NCBI GenBank assembly: GCA_019751575.1
Contig: JAIENF010000405.1
Coordinates: 1-8,064 of the forward strand
Direction of reading: 5' to 3'
From: Burkholderiales bacterium
Lineage (GTDB): Bacteria; Pseudomonadota; Gammaproteobacteria; Burkholderiales; CAIKXV01
Length of the DNA: 8,064 nucleotides
Positions 1 to 6,799 of the stretch are shown one piece after another. The notes beneath the pieces are model-generated. The model worked only from the letters and a program-made list of their open reading frames with translations, ran no database searches and was not told the origin of the DNA. Position numbers and translations under genes: made by a program. Within the stretch, counting starts at the first letter, position 1, and every line of letters starts with the position of its first letter.

Positions 1-426
1 CAGGCCCTGTGGTGGGGCCCGGCGAGCCGTGAAGAGATGGCCCAGCGGCGCAAGGCCGAGGAGGTGATCGATTTCCTCGAGATCCAGCACATCCGCAAGA
101 CACCGGTCTCGCGCCTGCCCTACGGCCTGCAGAAGCGCGTCGAACTCGCCCGGGCGCTCGCGGCCGAGCCACAGGTACTCCTGCTCGACGAACCGATGGC
201 CGGCATGAACGTCGAGGAAAAGCAGGACATGTGCCGGTTCATCCTCGCAGTCAACGAGCAGTTCGGCACGACGATCGTCCTCATCGAGCACGACATGGGG
301 GTGGTGATGGACATATCCGACCGCGTCGTCGTGCTCGATTACGGCAAGAAGATCGGGGACGGAACGCCCGACGAGGTCCGAAACAACCAGGAAGTGATCG
401 ACGCCTACCTCGGCGTCGCGCACTAG
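1..426 (+). CDS. livG: LivG-like ABC transporter ATP-binding protein, 3' part
   Basis: The 5' end is missing: the frame is open from base 1, so 141 codons of the C-terminal half are present and the Walker A region lies outside. Seen here are an ABC signature of the LivG kind (LPYGLQKRVELARAL, partial residues 39-53; LPYGLQ stands where most ABC proteins have LSGGQ), Walker B with the catalytic glutamate (VLLLDEP, about 59-65), a D-loop region (AGMN) and the switch histidine in IEHDM. The C-terminus ends in AYLG, as is usual for Liv ATPases. The protein would sit on the cytoplasmic face of the permease pair and hydrolyse ATP for import. The stop codon is 9 bases before the livH start, so the two are co-transcribed and possibly translationally linked. 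The methionine codon at 37 is internal and not the true start. The liv label names the family and does not prove a leucine substrate. Confidence 0.93.
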   Translation, partial: QALWWGPASREEMAQRRKAEEVIDFLEIQHIRKTPVSRLPYGLQKRVELARALAAEPQVLLLDEPMAGMNVEEKQDMCRFILAVNEQFGTTIVLIEHDMGVVMDISDRVVVLDYGKKIGDGTPDEVRNNQEVIDAYLGVAH

Positions 427-435
427 GGGAGCACG

Positions 436-1338
436 ATGGCATCGGTTCAGGTATTCCTGGAGGTACTGATCGTCGGCTTGCTGAGCGGCGTCATGTACTC
501 GCTCGTCGCCCTCGGATTCGTGCTCATCTACAAGGCGTCTTCGGTATTCAACTTCGCCCAGGGCGCGATGGTGTTCTTCGCCGCCCTGACCTTCGTCGGG
601 TTCATCGAACTCGGCGCGCCGTTCTGGCTGTCGCTGGCGCTCACCGTCGGCACGATGATCCTGCTCGGCATGGCGACGGAAAAGTTCGTCCTGCGGCCGC
701 TGGTGAACCAGCACGAGATCACGCTGCTGATGGCCACCATCGGCCTGACCTTCGTGATCGAAGGGCTCGCGCAACTGGTCTGGGGCGTCGACGTGCGCCG
801 CATTGACCTCGGCATCAAGGACGTGCCGATCGATTGGGTCGCGGACAACACCGGGATGCTGATCAGCCAGCTTGACCTGTTCGCCGCCCTGATCGCCGGC
901 ACCCTGGTCGCGGTCCTCGCGGTGCTCTTCTCGCGCACCAAGGTCGGCCGCGCGCTGCGGGCGGTGGCGGACGACCATGCCGCCGCGCTGTCGGTGGGGA
1001 TCCCCCTGCAGCGCATCTGGGGGATCGTCTGGGCCGTGGCCGGGGTGGTGGCGCTGGTGGCGGGGATGCTCTGGGGCGCGCGCAGCGGGGTCCAGTTCGC
1101 CCTCGTGTTCGTCGCGCTGAAGGCGCTGCCGGTGCTGATCATCGGCGGCTTCACCTCGATCCCGGGCGTGATCGTCGCCGGCCTGATCGTCGGCGCCGCC
1201 GAGAAACTCGCCGAGTTCTACGTGGGCCCGATGGTCGGCGGCGGCACGGAGACCTGGTTCCCCTACGTACTCGCCATCCTGTTCCTGCTGGTGCGGCCCG
1301 AAGGGCTGTTCGGCGAGAAGATCATCCGGCGCGTCTGA
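436..1338 (+). CDS. livH: LivH-like ABC transporter permease
   Basis: This 300-residue integral membrane protein is the usual length for LivH and is one of two subunits forming the channel of a branched-chain amino acid type importer. The N-terminus has the family pattern with a first helix at about 8-31, then FNFAQGAMVFFAA (38-50). Further hydrophobic segments lie at about 63-80, 97-115, 148-165, 196-213, 220-238, 243-256 and 275-287. The cytoplasmic coupling loop that contacts the ATPase is GRALRAVADDHAAALSVG (171-188). The C-terminus LLVRPEGLFGEK is typical of the family. The start is supported by a GGGAG ribosome site at 427-431, 4 bases ahead of the ATG. It lies between livG (9-base gap) and livM (33-base gap) in the same operon. 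No frameshift or missing motif was seen. Substrate specificity cannot be read from this subunit. Confidence 0.95.
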   Translation: MASVQVFLEVLIVGLLSGVMYSLVALGFVLIYKASSVFNFAQGAMVFFAALTFVGFIELGAPFWLSLALTVGTMILLGMATEKFVLRPLVNQHEITLLMATIGLTFVIEGLAQLVWGVDVRRIDLGIKDVPIDWVADNTGMLISQLDLFAALIAGTLVAVLAVLFSRTKVGRALRAVADDHAAALSVGIPLQRIWGIVWAVAGVVALVAGMLWGARSGVQFALVFVALKALPVLIIGGFTSIPGVIVAGLIVGAAEKLAEFYVGPMVGGGTETWFPYVLAILFLLVRPEGLFGEKIIRRV

Positions 1339-1371
1339 CGCCGCCACAGCGCCTCGATCGGGGATCTACCC

Positions 1372-2439
1372 ATGCTTTACCGTGAAGCCGGCCAGTTCCG
1401 CACCTCCTACGCCGACGATGCGCGCATCTTTCCGCTCGCGCTCGACAAGTACTTCTTCGTCGCGATGCTGGCATTCGCGTTCATCGTCATTCCGAACGTC
1501 GCCAGCCAGTACTGGCTGACCGCGCTGCTCATCCCGTGGCTGATCTTCTCGCTGGTCGCGCTGGGGCAGAACATCCTCACGGGCTATGCCGGCCAGCTGT
1601 CCCTCGGCTCCGCCGGCTTCATGGCGGTGGGCGCGTTCGCCTGCTACAACTTCATGCTGCGCATCGAAGGCATGCCGTTCCTGGTCGCCATCGTGCTGTC
1701 CGGGCTCTCGGCCGCCGGCGTCGGCATCCTGTTCGGCCTGCCCAGCCTTCGCATCCGCGGCCTTTACCTCGCGGTGGCGACGCTCGCATCGCAGTTCTTC
1801 ATCGTCTGGACCCTCGACAAGTTCGGCTGGTTCAAGAACTACGACCCCTCGGGCGTGATCACCGCGCAGCCGATCGTCATCCTCGGCTACACGTTCAACA
1901 CCGCCGCAGAGAAATACGTGGTCGTGCTGGGCGTGGTCAGCGTGCTGGCCCTTGCGGCCAAGAACATGGTGCGCAGCAACGTCGGCCGTTCGTGGATGGC
2001 GGTGCGCGACATGGACGTCGCCGCCGAGGTGATCGGGTTCCGGCTCATGTACACGAAGCTGCTCGCGTTCGCGATCAGTTCGTTCTACTGCGGGATCGCC
2101 GGCGCCCTGTTCGCGTTCGCCTACCTCGGCACGGTCGAACCGTCGGCGTTCAGCATCGACATGTCCTTCCGCATCCTGTTCATGATCATCATCGGAGGCG
2201 TGGCCAGCATACTGGGCTCGTTCCTCGGCGCCGGCTTCATCCTGCTGCTGCCGATCTTCCTGAGCCTCCTGTTCCACCTCGTCTTCGGCACGTCGGTCGA
2301 CCAGAGCGTGCTGTCGGCACTGGAACTGATCGTGTTCGGGGTGCTGATCATCGTCTTCCTGATCGTCGAGCCCCATGGCCTCGCGCGACTCTGGCAGATC
2401 ACCAAGGAAAGACTGCGCTTGTGGCCGTTCCCGCACTAG
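1372..2439 (+). CDS. livM: LivM-like ABC transporter permease
   Basis: This 355-residue second membrane subunit of the importer pairs with the LivH-like protein. A polar N-terminus of about 25 residues precedes hydrophobic segments at about 27-45, 49-66, 80-96, 102-123, 130-148, 182-197, 228-250, 268-293, 295-306 and 317-332. Family marks are the GYAGQLSLGSAGFMAVGAF motif (71-89), the coupling loop GRSWMAVRDMDVAAEVIG (205-222) facing the ATPases, and FMIIIGGVASILGSFLGA (270-287). It ends in a short basic tail. A GGGGA ribosome site at 1360-1364 lies 7 bases before the ATG and supports this start. LivM proteins are commonly about 320-430 residues, so the length is normal. The 5' gap of 33 bases to livH has no visible promoter or terminator, consistent with one transcript. 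Confidence 0.95.
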   Translation: MLYREAGQFRTSYADDARIFPLALDKYFFVAMLAFAFIVIPNVASQYWLTALLIPWLIFSLVALGQNILTGYAGQLSLGSAGFMAVGAFACYNFMLRIEGMPFLVAIVLSGLSAAGVGILFGLPSLRIRGLYLAVATLASQFFIVWTLDKFGWFKNYDPSGVITAQPIVILGYTFNTAAEKYVVVLGVVSVLALAAKNMVRSNVGRSWMAVRDMDVAAEVIGFRLMYTKLLAFAISSFYCGIAGALFAFAYLGTVEPSAFSIDMSFRILFMIIIGGVASILGSFLGAGFILLLPIFLSLLFHLVFGTSVDQSVLSALELIVFGVLIIVFLIVEPHGLARLWQITKERLRLWPFPH

Positions 2440-2451
2440 ACGCAGCGCACC

Positions 2452-2465
2452 GCGGCGTCAGCCGC
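2452..2465 (+). other. small hairpin upstream of the binding-protein gene
   Basis: GCGGC (2452-2456), a four-base loop GTCA, and GCCGC (2461-2465) form a short perfect inverted repeat in the livM to binding-protein gap. Five base pairs is little in GC-rich DNA and may be chance. It could mildly affect access to the downstream ribosome site. Confidence 0.2.
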
Positions 2466-2486
2466 AACAGGAAGACGTCAACCATG

Positions 2487-2491
2487 AGGAG
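2487..2491 (+). promoter_or_regulatory. ribosome binding site deciding the binding-protein start
   Basis: AGGAG lies 7 bases before the ATG at 2499, an ideal Shine-Dalgarno spacing. It falls just inside the reading frame opened by an earlier in-frame ATG at 2484. That ATG has a weaker AGGAAG (2469-2474) 9 bases ahead. The better site and a more standard signal-peptide N-terminus favour 2499. Confidence 0.6.
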
Positions 2492-2498
2492 TCCCACG

Positions 2499-3857
2499 AT
2501 GTTTGCATCGAAAGCGTTCAAGCGCGTGATTGCCGGGCTGGTCGTCGGCAGCGCGCTGGTGGCAGGCACCAGCCTGCCGCGCGAAGCCGCGGCGCAGGCC
2601 AAGCCTGAGCAGTACTTCGGCATCCCGAGCTTCCGGGTCGGCCCGTTCGCGGCAGCCGGCACCGGCTTCTTCGGCGGGATCATCGACTACCTGAACTACG
2701 TGAACGCGACCGGCGGGGTCAACGGCGTGCAGATGGTCTTCCAGGAGTGCGAGACCGAATACGTCCCCGCGCGCGGGATCGAGTGCTACCAGCGGCTGCT
2801 CAAGCGCGGCAACCAGCAGATGCACATCTTCGAGCCGCTGTCGACGCCGATCGCCTACGGCGTGCTGAACCGCGTCGATGACGACCGCGTCATCCTGACC
2901 CAGTTCGGCTACGGCAGGTCGGATGCAGCCGACGGGCGGGTGTTTCCGTGGGTGTTCGCGACCATGACCAGCTACTGGTCGGGCGCGTCGGCGATGATCA
3001 ACTGGATCGCGTCGCGCGAAGGTGGGTTCGGGAACCTGAAGGGCAAGACCATCACCCACCTCTACCTCGACAACGCCTACGGCCGGGAGCCGCTGCCGGT
3101 GTTCCGCGCCCTGTCGAAGAAGTTCGGGTTCACGCTCCAGGAGATCCCGGTCGCCGTGCCCGGCATCGAGCAGCAGTCGCAGTGGCTGCAGATCCGCCAG
3201 AGCAAGCCTGACTGGGTGATTCTCTGGGGCTTCGGCGCAGGCATGAACTCGACCGCGCTCACCAGCGCGGCACGGATCAACTTCCCGCGCGACCGCATGC
3301 TGGGCATCTGGTGGGCGGGATCCGAGGAAGACGTGATCCCCGCCGGCGACGCGGCGAAGGGCTACTTCGCCGTGGCCAACGTCCCGCCCGGCCGCCAGTA
3401 CCGCCTGATCCAGGAGATCGAGAAGACCATCTACGGTGCGGGCCGCGGCAACCTGCAGGATCCCAAGCGCATCGGCACCATCCACTGGAATCGCGGCGTC
3501 GTGGCGGGCATGTTCTGGGTCGAGGCGGTACGCAACGCCCAGAACCGCTTCGGCAAGGGCCAGGTGATGACCGGGGACCAGATCCGCTGGGGCTTCGAGA
3601 ACATCAATCTCACGCCTGCGCGGATGAAGGAACTCGGCATCGAGGGCATGATGCCGGTGATGCGCCTGACCTGCGAGGACCACGAGGGTGCCGGCGTGAT
3701 CAAGGTGATCCAGTGGGACGGCACGCGCTGGGTGACGGTGACCCCGGACTGGGTGAGCTCCGACCGCAAGATGATCCGCACGATGGTCGAGGAATCGACT
3801 GCCAGGTACGCCGCCGAGCAGAAGATCACCCTGCGCGACTGCGCGAAGGAGAAGTAG
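2499..3857 (+). CDS. periplasmic substrate-binding protein of a Liv-type ABC importer
   Basis: This 452-residue protein captures the substrate in the periplasm and delivers it to the two permeases. Residues 1-34 look like a Sec signal peptide: a basic start (SKAFKR), a hydrophobic stretch (VIAGLVVGSALVAG) and a cleavage site AQA before KPEQ. The mature part is a type I periplasmic binding protein: the opening FRVGPFAAAGTGFFGGIIDYLNYVN (45-69) matches the Liv/amide-binding fold, followed by GGVNG (72-76), a domain around LYLDNAYGREPLP and QIRQSKPDWVILWGFGAG. Cysteines at 84 and 96 are close enough for a disulfide, with others at 392 and 448. It is longer than E. coli LivK (about 370 residues) and has the QECETEY to GIECYQRL block that I associate with catabolic Liv-like clusters near acyl-CoA ligases, so the ligand may be an organic acid or aromatic compound; this is inference. 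An ATG at 2484 would add five residues. The gene lies between livM and livF and is followed by two stem-loops. Confidence 0.92.
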   Translation: MFASKAFKRVIAGLVVGSALVAGTSLPREAAAQAKPEQYFGIPSFRVGPFAAAGTGFFGGIIDYLNYVNATGGVNGVQMVFQECETEYVPARGIECYQRLLKRGNQQMHIFEPLSTPIAYGVLNRVDDDRVILTQFGYGRSDAADGRVFPWVFATMTSYWSGASAMINWIASREGGFGNLKGKTITHLYLDNAYGREPLPVFRALSKKFGFTLQEIPVAVPGIEQQSQWLQIRQSKPDWVILWGFGAGMNSTALTSAARINFPRDRMLGIWWAGSEEDVIPAGDAAKGYFAVANVPPGRQYRLIQEIEKTIYGAGRGNLQDPKRIGTIHWNRGVVAGMFWVEAVRNAQNRFGKGQVMTGDQIRWGFENINLTPARMKELGIEGMMPVMRLTCEDHEGAGVIKVIQWDGTRWVTVTPDWVSSDRKMIRTMVEESTARYAAEQKITLRDCAKEK

Positions 3858-3871
3858 ACGCCGTGTAACCG

Positions 3872-3911
3872 CCTGCCTCGTGGCGCGGGGTTCCCCGCGC
3901 CGCGAGGCAGG
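3872..3911 (+). promoter_or_regulatory. strong intercistronic stem-loop 1
   Basis: The arms 3872-3890 and 3893-3911 are inverted repeats of 19 bases. All positions pair, with one U-G wobble (3881 with 3902), around a nominal TT centre; in practice 18 pairs close a four-base loop. It starts 14 bases after the binding-protein stop codon. No run of T follows, so it is not a standard intrinsic terminator. The likely role, by analogy with binding-protein genes in other ABC operons, is to protect the 3' end of the upstream message from exonucleases and lower read-through to livF. Confidence 0.75.
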
Positions 3912-3912
3912 A

Positions 3913-3946
3913 AGTTGCGCCAAGGGACCCCACCCTTCGCGCAACT
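3913..3946 (+). promoter_or_regulatory. intercistronic stem-loop 2
   Basis: This begins two bases after stem-loop 1. AGTTGCGC (3913-3920) pairs with GCGCAACT (3939-3946). After one C-C mismatch (3921/3938), AAGGG (3922-3926) pairs with CCCTT (3933-3937), leaving the loop ACCCCA. That is 13 pairs in total. It ends 12 bases before the livF ribosome site (GAGGA from 3959). No T-tract follows. Together with stem-loop 1 it fills most of the 110-base gap between the genes. Confidence 0.7.
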
Positions 3947-3967
3947 GTCATCGTCCCCGAGGAAATC

Positions 3968-4819
3968 ATGAGCGCCGTACTGCCTTCCGATGCCATCCCG
4001 GCCGCTGCCGCGCACAGCCGGCCGATCCTTGCCGTCAACAACATCGAGGTCATCTACGACCACGTGATCCTGGTGCTCAAGGGGGTATCGCTCGAGGTGC
4101 CGACAGGCAGCGTGGTCGCCCTGCTCGGTGCGAACGGCGCGGGCAAGAGCACCACGTTGAAGTCGATCTCGACGCTGCTCGCCTCCGAGCGCGGCCTGGT
4201 GACGAAGGGTTCGATCGAGTTCCAGGGAGAGCGGATCGATCGGCTGACGCCAAATGCGCTGGTCCAGCGGGGCATGATCCAGGTGATGGAGGGCAGGCAC
4301 TGCTTCGGCCACCTCACCGTCGAGGAGAACCTGCTCACCGGCAGCTACACCCGGTCACTGTCGCGCGGCGAACTGCGCAGCGAACTCGAGAAGGTCTACC
4401 ACTATTTCCCGCGCCTCCATACCCGGCGCACCAGCCAGGCGGGCTACACCTCGGGGGGCGAGCAGCAGATGACGGCCATCGGGCGCGCCCTGATGGCAAA
4501 GCCCAAGATGATCCTGCTCGACGAGCCCTCGATGGGCCTTGCGCCGCAACTCGTGGCCGAGATCTTCGAGATCGTGCGCGACCTGAACGACAAGGAAGGC
4601 GTGAGCTTCCTGATCGCCGAACAGAACACCCACGTCGCGCTCAAGTACGCGAAATACGCCTATATCCTGGAAAGCGGCAAGATCATGATGGAAGGACCCG
4701 CGTCGGACCTCGCGGACAATGCAGAGGTGAAGGAGTTCTACCTCGGCCTGGCGGGCGAAGGCCGCAAGAGCTTCCGCGACACGAAATCGTACCGGCGAAG
4801 GAAGCGGTGGCTGTCCTGA
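3968..4819 (+). CDS. livF: LivF-like ABC transporter ATP-binding protein
   Basis: This 283-residue protein is the second ATPase of the importer and works as a heterodimer with the LivG-like protein. Motifs seen: Walker A GANGAGKST (54-62), Q-loop glutamine in MIQVMEGRHCF (Q105), signature TSGGEQQM (161-168), Walker B MILLDEPSMGLAP (181-193, E186 catalytic), and AEQN (217-220), where LivF proteins carry Gln in place of the usual switch His. The YLG ending common to Liv ATPases is at 258-260. After it comes a 23-residue basic tail (KSFRDTK, then YRRRKRW) that E. coli LivF (237 residues) lacks. There is also an Ala-rich extension of about 18 residues at the N-terminus. The start is set by GAGGA at 3959-3963, just before the ATG. 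It is the last gene of the operon, 110 bases after the binding-protein gene, with the double stem-loop between them. Confidence 0.95.
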   Translation: MSAVLPSDAIPAAAAHSRPILAVNNIEVIYDHVILVLKGVSLEVPTGSVVALLGANGAGKSTTLKSISTLLASERGLVTKGSIEFQGERIDRLTPNALVQRGMIQVMEGRHCFGHLTVEENLLTGSYTRSLSRGELRSELEKVYHYFPRLHTRRTSQAGYTSGGEQQMTAIGRALMAKPKMILLDEPSMGLAPQLVAEIFEIVRDLNDKEGVSFLIAEQNTHVALKYAKYAYILESGKIMMEGPASDLADNAEVKEFYLGLAGEGRKSFRDTKSYRRRKRWLS

Positions 4820-4828
4820 CCTGCCACG

Positions 4829-6781
4829 CTACGGCTGGAACCTGAACCCCAGGGCAGCCAGCCGGGCGCGCATCGCGGGCTCCCCGAGCATCGAGACGAA
4901 TGCCCGGACGCCTGGCCTTTCGGCCCTGCCCTCCGGCACCACGAAGTCGTAGTGCTCTTCCTGAATCGGGATGAAGCCCAGCCCGTATTGCGCGGCAACG
5001 GTATCGATCGCGACGCCCCAGTCGGCGCGCCCCTGCGCGACCGAGGTCGCCACCGCGTTGTGCGACTTCGTCTGCACGCCGTAGCCCGGCGGTTGCCGGC
5101 CGTCGAGCAGCCGGTCGACCAGCACGCGCGTGCCGCTGCCCGGGTTGCGGTTGACCAGCGTGCAATCGGCATCGGCCAGCGCCGCGGCCACCGCTTCGTC
5201 GAGCGACCGGCCTTCGAACCGCGGATCCCCCGGACGGAACACCAGCCCCTGCATCCGGCGGTAGCCTTCGACCAGGCGCAGGCCGTCGTCCAGCAGGTGG
5301 CGGTTGTAGGTGCCGGTCGCGGGGTCCATCAGGTGGATACCGGCGATGTCGCATTCGCCGCGCCGTGCCGCGGCCAGGCCACCCATGCTGCCGACATGCA
5401 GCGCCTTGACGGTGGTGCCCCGCACCTGCAGTTCGCCGAGCAGGGCATCCAGCCCGGCGCAATGGCTGCCGATCGCCACCAGCCCGGGCGCTTCGAGTCC
5501 GGAGCCGAGCAGTTGCACGTCGACCGGCGTGTCGGCGTCGACGATCTCCTGGTGCTGCCCGATGGTGACGAAGCCGTCGGCCTGACTGAACGCGGTCACC
5601 GAGCCCGAGCCCTTGCCCATCGGATAGGCGGCGAGCCCGGTGTCGGCATCGAACAGCCCGACCAGCAGGTACTCGGTGCGGCCGCGCTCCGAGTTGATGC
5701 GCACCGGCAGCGTCGCCTGCACCGACTGCCGCCGCTCGGGCGGCAGGCCGGCGAACGCACGCAGCACCGGTGCGACGAACTCGTGGAAGGTGAAGATCGC
5801 CGAGGTCGGGAAGCCGGGCAGGATCACCACCGGCTTGCCATCGGTCACCGCGAGGCACACCGGCTTGCCCGGCTTCAGTGCCACGCCATGCGCGACGATG
5901 CCCGGGTTGCCGAGCCGGCTCACCACGCGATACGACAGGTCGCCTGCGCCCTTGGAGGTACCGCCGGACAGGATCACCATGTCAGCGTCCATCCCGCGTG
6001 CGAGCACCGCCTCGAGCTGCGCATCGTCGTCCGCTACGATGCCGAGCTGGATCGGCTCGCCGCCGAGTTCCTCGACCGCGGCACCGATGATCGCGGCGTT
6101 GGAATCGAACACCGCGCCCGGGCGTGGCGGCGCGCCCGGCGCGACGATCTCGTTGCCGGTGGACACGATCGCCACCCGCGGCCGGCGCCACACCTCGACC
6201 TCGGCCAGGCCGATCGCCGCGAGCACGCCGATCTCGCGCGAGGTCAGGCGCTGCCCGGCGCGCAGCACGGTCTCGCCGCGTGCGATGTCGGTGCCGGCGA
6301 AGGTCACGTTCTGGCCGGGCGGCACCGAGTTGCGGCATTCCACGCCGCCATCGTCGGTCGCCTCGGTCTGCTCGACCATGATCACCGCATCGGCGCCGCG
6401 CGGCAGCATGCCGCCGGTGGCGATGATCGATGCGCGCCCGCGGGCGACCTGTTCCACCGGCGCCCGCCCCGGTTCGATCACTTCCGCGTTCAGCGCCAGC
6501 CTCCGCGGGCTTTCCTCCATCGCGCCGTAGGTGTCGGCCGCGACCAGCGCGAAGCCGTCGACGTTGGAGCGATCGAACGCGGGCACGTCGACCGCCGACA
6601 CCACCGTGGCGGCCAGCACCCGGTTCAGGGCGCGGCCGAGCGGCATCGTCTCGCGGCCCAGCGGCGCGAGCACGAGGTGGCGGCGGAAGCGATCGGTGGC
6701 CTCGTCGCGGGTGATGACTTCCAGGAACTGTTCCTGGCGCGCGGCACTGCGCGCGCCGGGCTTGTCACGCTTGTCCGGCAT
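4829..6781 (-). CDS. moeA: MoeA-family molybdopterin molybdotransferase fused to a PBP-like domain
   Basis: The protein has 650 residues, against about 410 for plain MoeA. Residues about 20-430 are MoeA: DVPAFDRSNVDGFAL (65-79, D75 matching E. coli D59), ATGGMLPRGADAV (121-133), FAGTDIARGE (D165 matching D142), STGNEI (E211 matching E188), SGGTSKGAGDLSY (272-284, D281 matching D259), ALKPGKP (301-307) and ILPGFPTSA (320-328), where E. coli has LPGNPVSA. Residues about 435-650 form a periplasmic-binding-protein-like domain (the PF12727 type) with GSHCAGLD, HVGSMGGLAAARRGE, AGIHLMDPATGTYN and NRNPGSGTR (544-552). There is no signal peptide, so it acts in the cytoplasm. MoeA inserts molybdate into adenylylated molybdopterin; the added domain may bind an oxyanion or a regulator, which is inference. 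The ATG has GGAG 10 bases upstream. It lies 18 bases after a second moeA, so the two are one operon. Confidence 0.93.
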   Translation of the reverse strand: MPDKRDKPGARSAARQEQFLEVITRDEATDRFRRHLVLAPLGRETMPLGRALNRVLAATVVSAVDVPAFDRSNVDGFALVAADTYGAMEESPRRLALNAEVIEPGRAPVEQVARGRASIIATGGMLPRGADAVIMVEQTEATDDGGVECRNSVPPGQNVTFAGTDIARGETVLRAGQRLTSREIGVLAAIGLAEVEVWRRPRVAIVSTGNEIVAPGAPPRPGAVFDSNAAIIGAAVEELGGEPIQLGIVADDDAQLEAVLARGMDADMVILSGGTSKGAGDLSYRVVSRLGNPGIVAHGVALKPGKPVCLAVTDGKPVVILPGFPTSAIFTFHEFVAPVLRAFAGLPPERRQSVQATLPVRINSERGRTEYLLVGLFDADTGLAAYPMGKGSGSVTAFSQADGFVTIGQHQEIVDADTPVDVQLLGSGLEAPGLVAIGSHCAGLDALLGELQVRGTTVKALHVGSMGGLAAARRGECDIAGIHLMDPATGTYNRHLLDDGLRLVEGYRRMQGLVFRPGDPRFEGRSLDEAVAAALADADCTLVNRNPGSGTRVLVDRLLDGRQPPGYGVQTKSHNAVATSVAQGRADWGVAIDTVAAQYGLGFIPIQEEHYDFVVPEGRAERPGVRAFVSMLGEPAMRARLAALGFRFQP

Positions 6782-6799
6782 CGGCGTCGGACTCCGGTA

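Noticed and set aside
231..806. A 191-codon plus-strand frame overlapping livG and livH
   Set aside because: It is a shifted frame across two well-supported genes, Arg/His-rich with no motif.
1366..2436. A 356-codon open frame on the minus strand opposite livM
   Set aside because: Its highly charged Glu/Asp/Arg/His product is what the complement of a hydrophobic membrane protein gives. The plus-strand frame has full LivM motifs.
1536..2498. In-frame extension of the binding-protein frame back through livM
   Set aside because: The upstream part is the shifted frame of livM and gives an Arg/His-rich string. The signal peptide and ribosome site at 2487-2501 mark the real start.
2478..3944. A 488-codon open frame on the minus strand opposite the binding-protein gene
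   Set aside because: It is an antisense shadow with no recognisable domain, and it runs through the stem-loop region. The opposite strand has a signal peptide and binding-protein fold.
3872..3946. Intrinsic terminator ending the operon before livF
   Set aside because: No run of T follows either hairpin and livF is a required partner of the same importer, so read-through is expected. Kept as regulatory stem-loops instead.
4833..4863. GGCTGG and CCAGCC inverted repeat at the convergent 3' ends as a bidirectional terminator
   Set aside because: Only six pairs with a 19-base loop and no T-tract on either strand; likely chance in GC-rich coding sequence.
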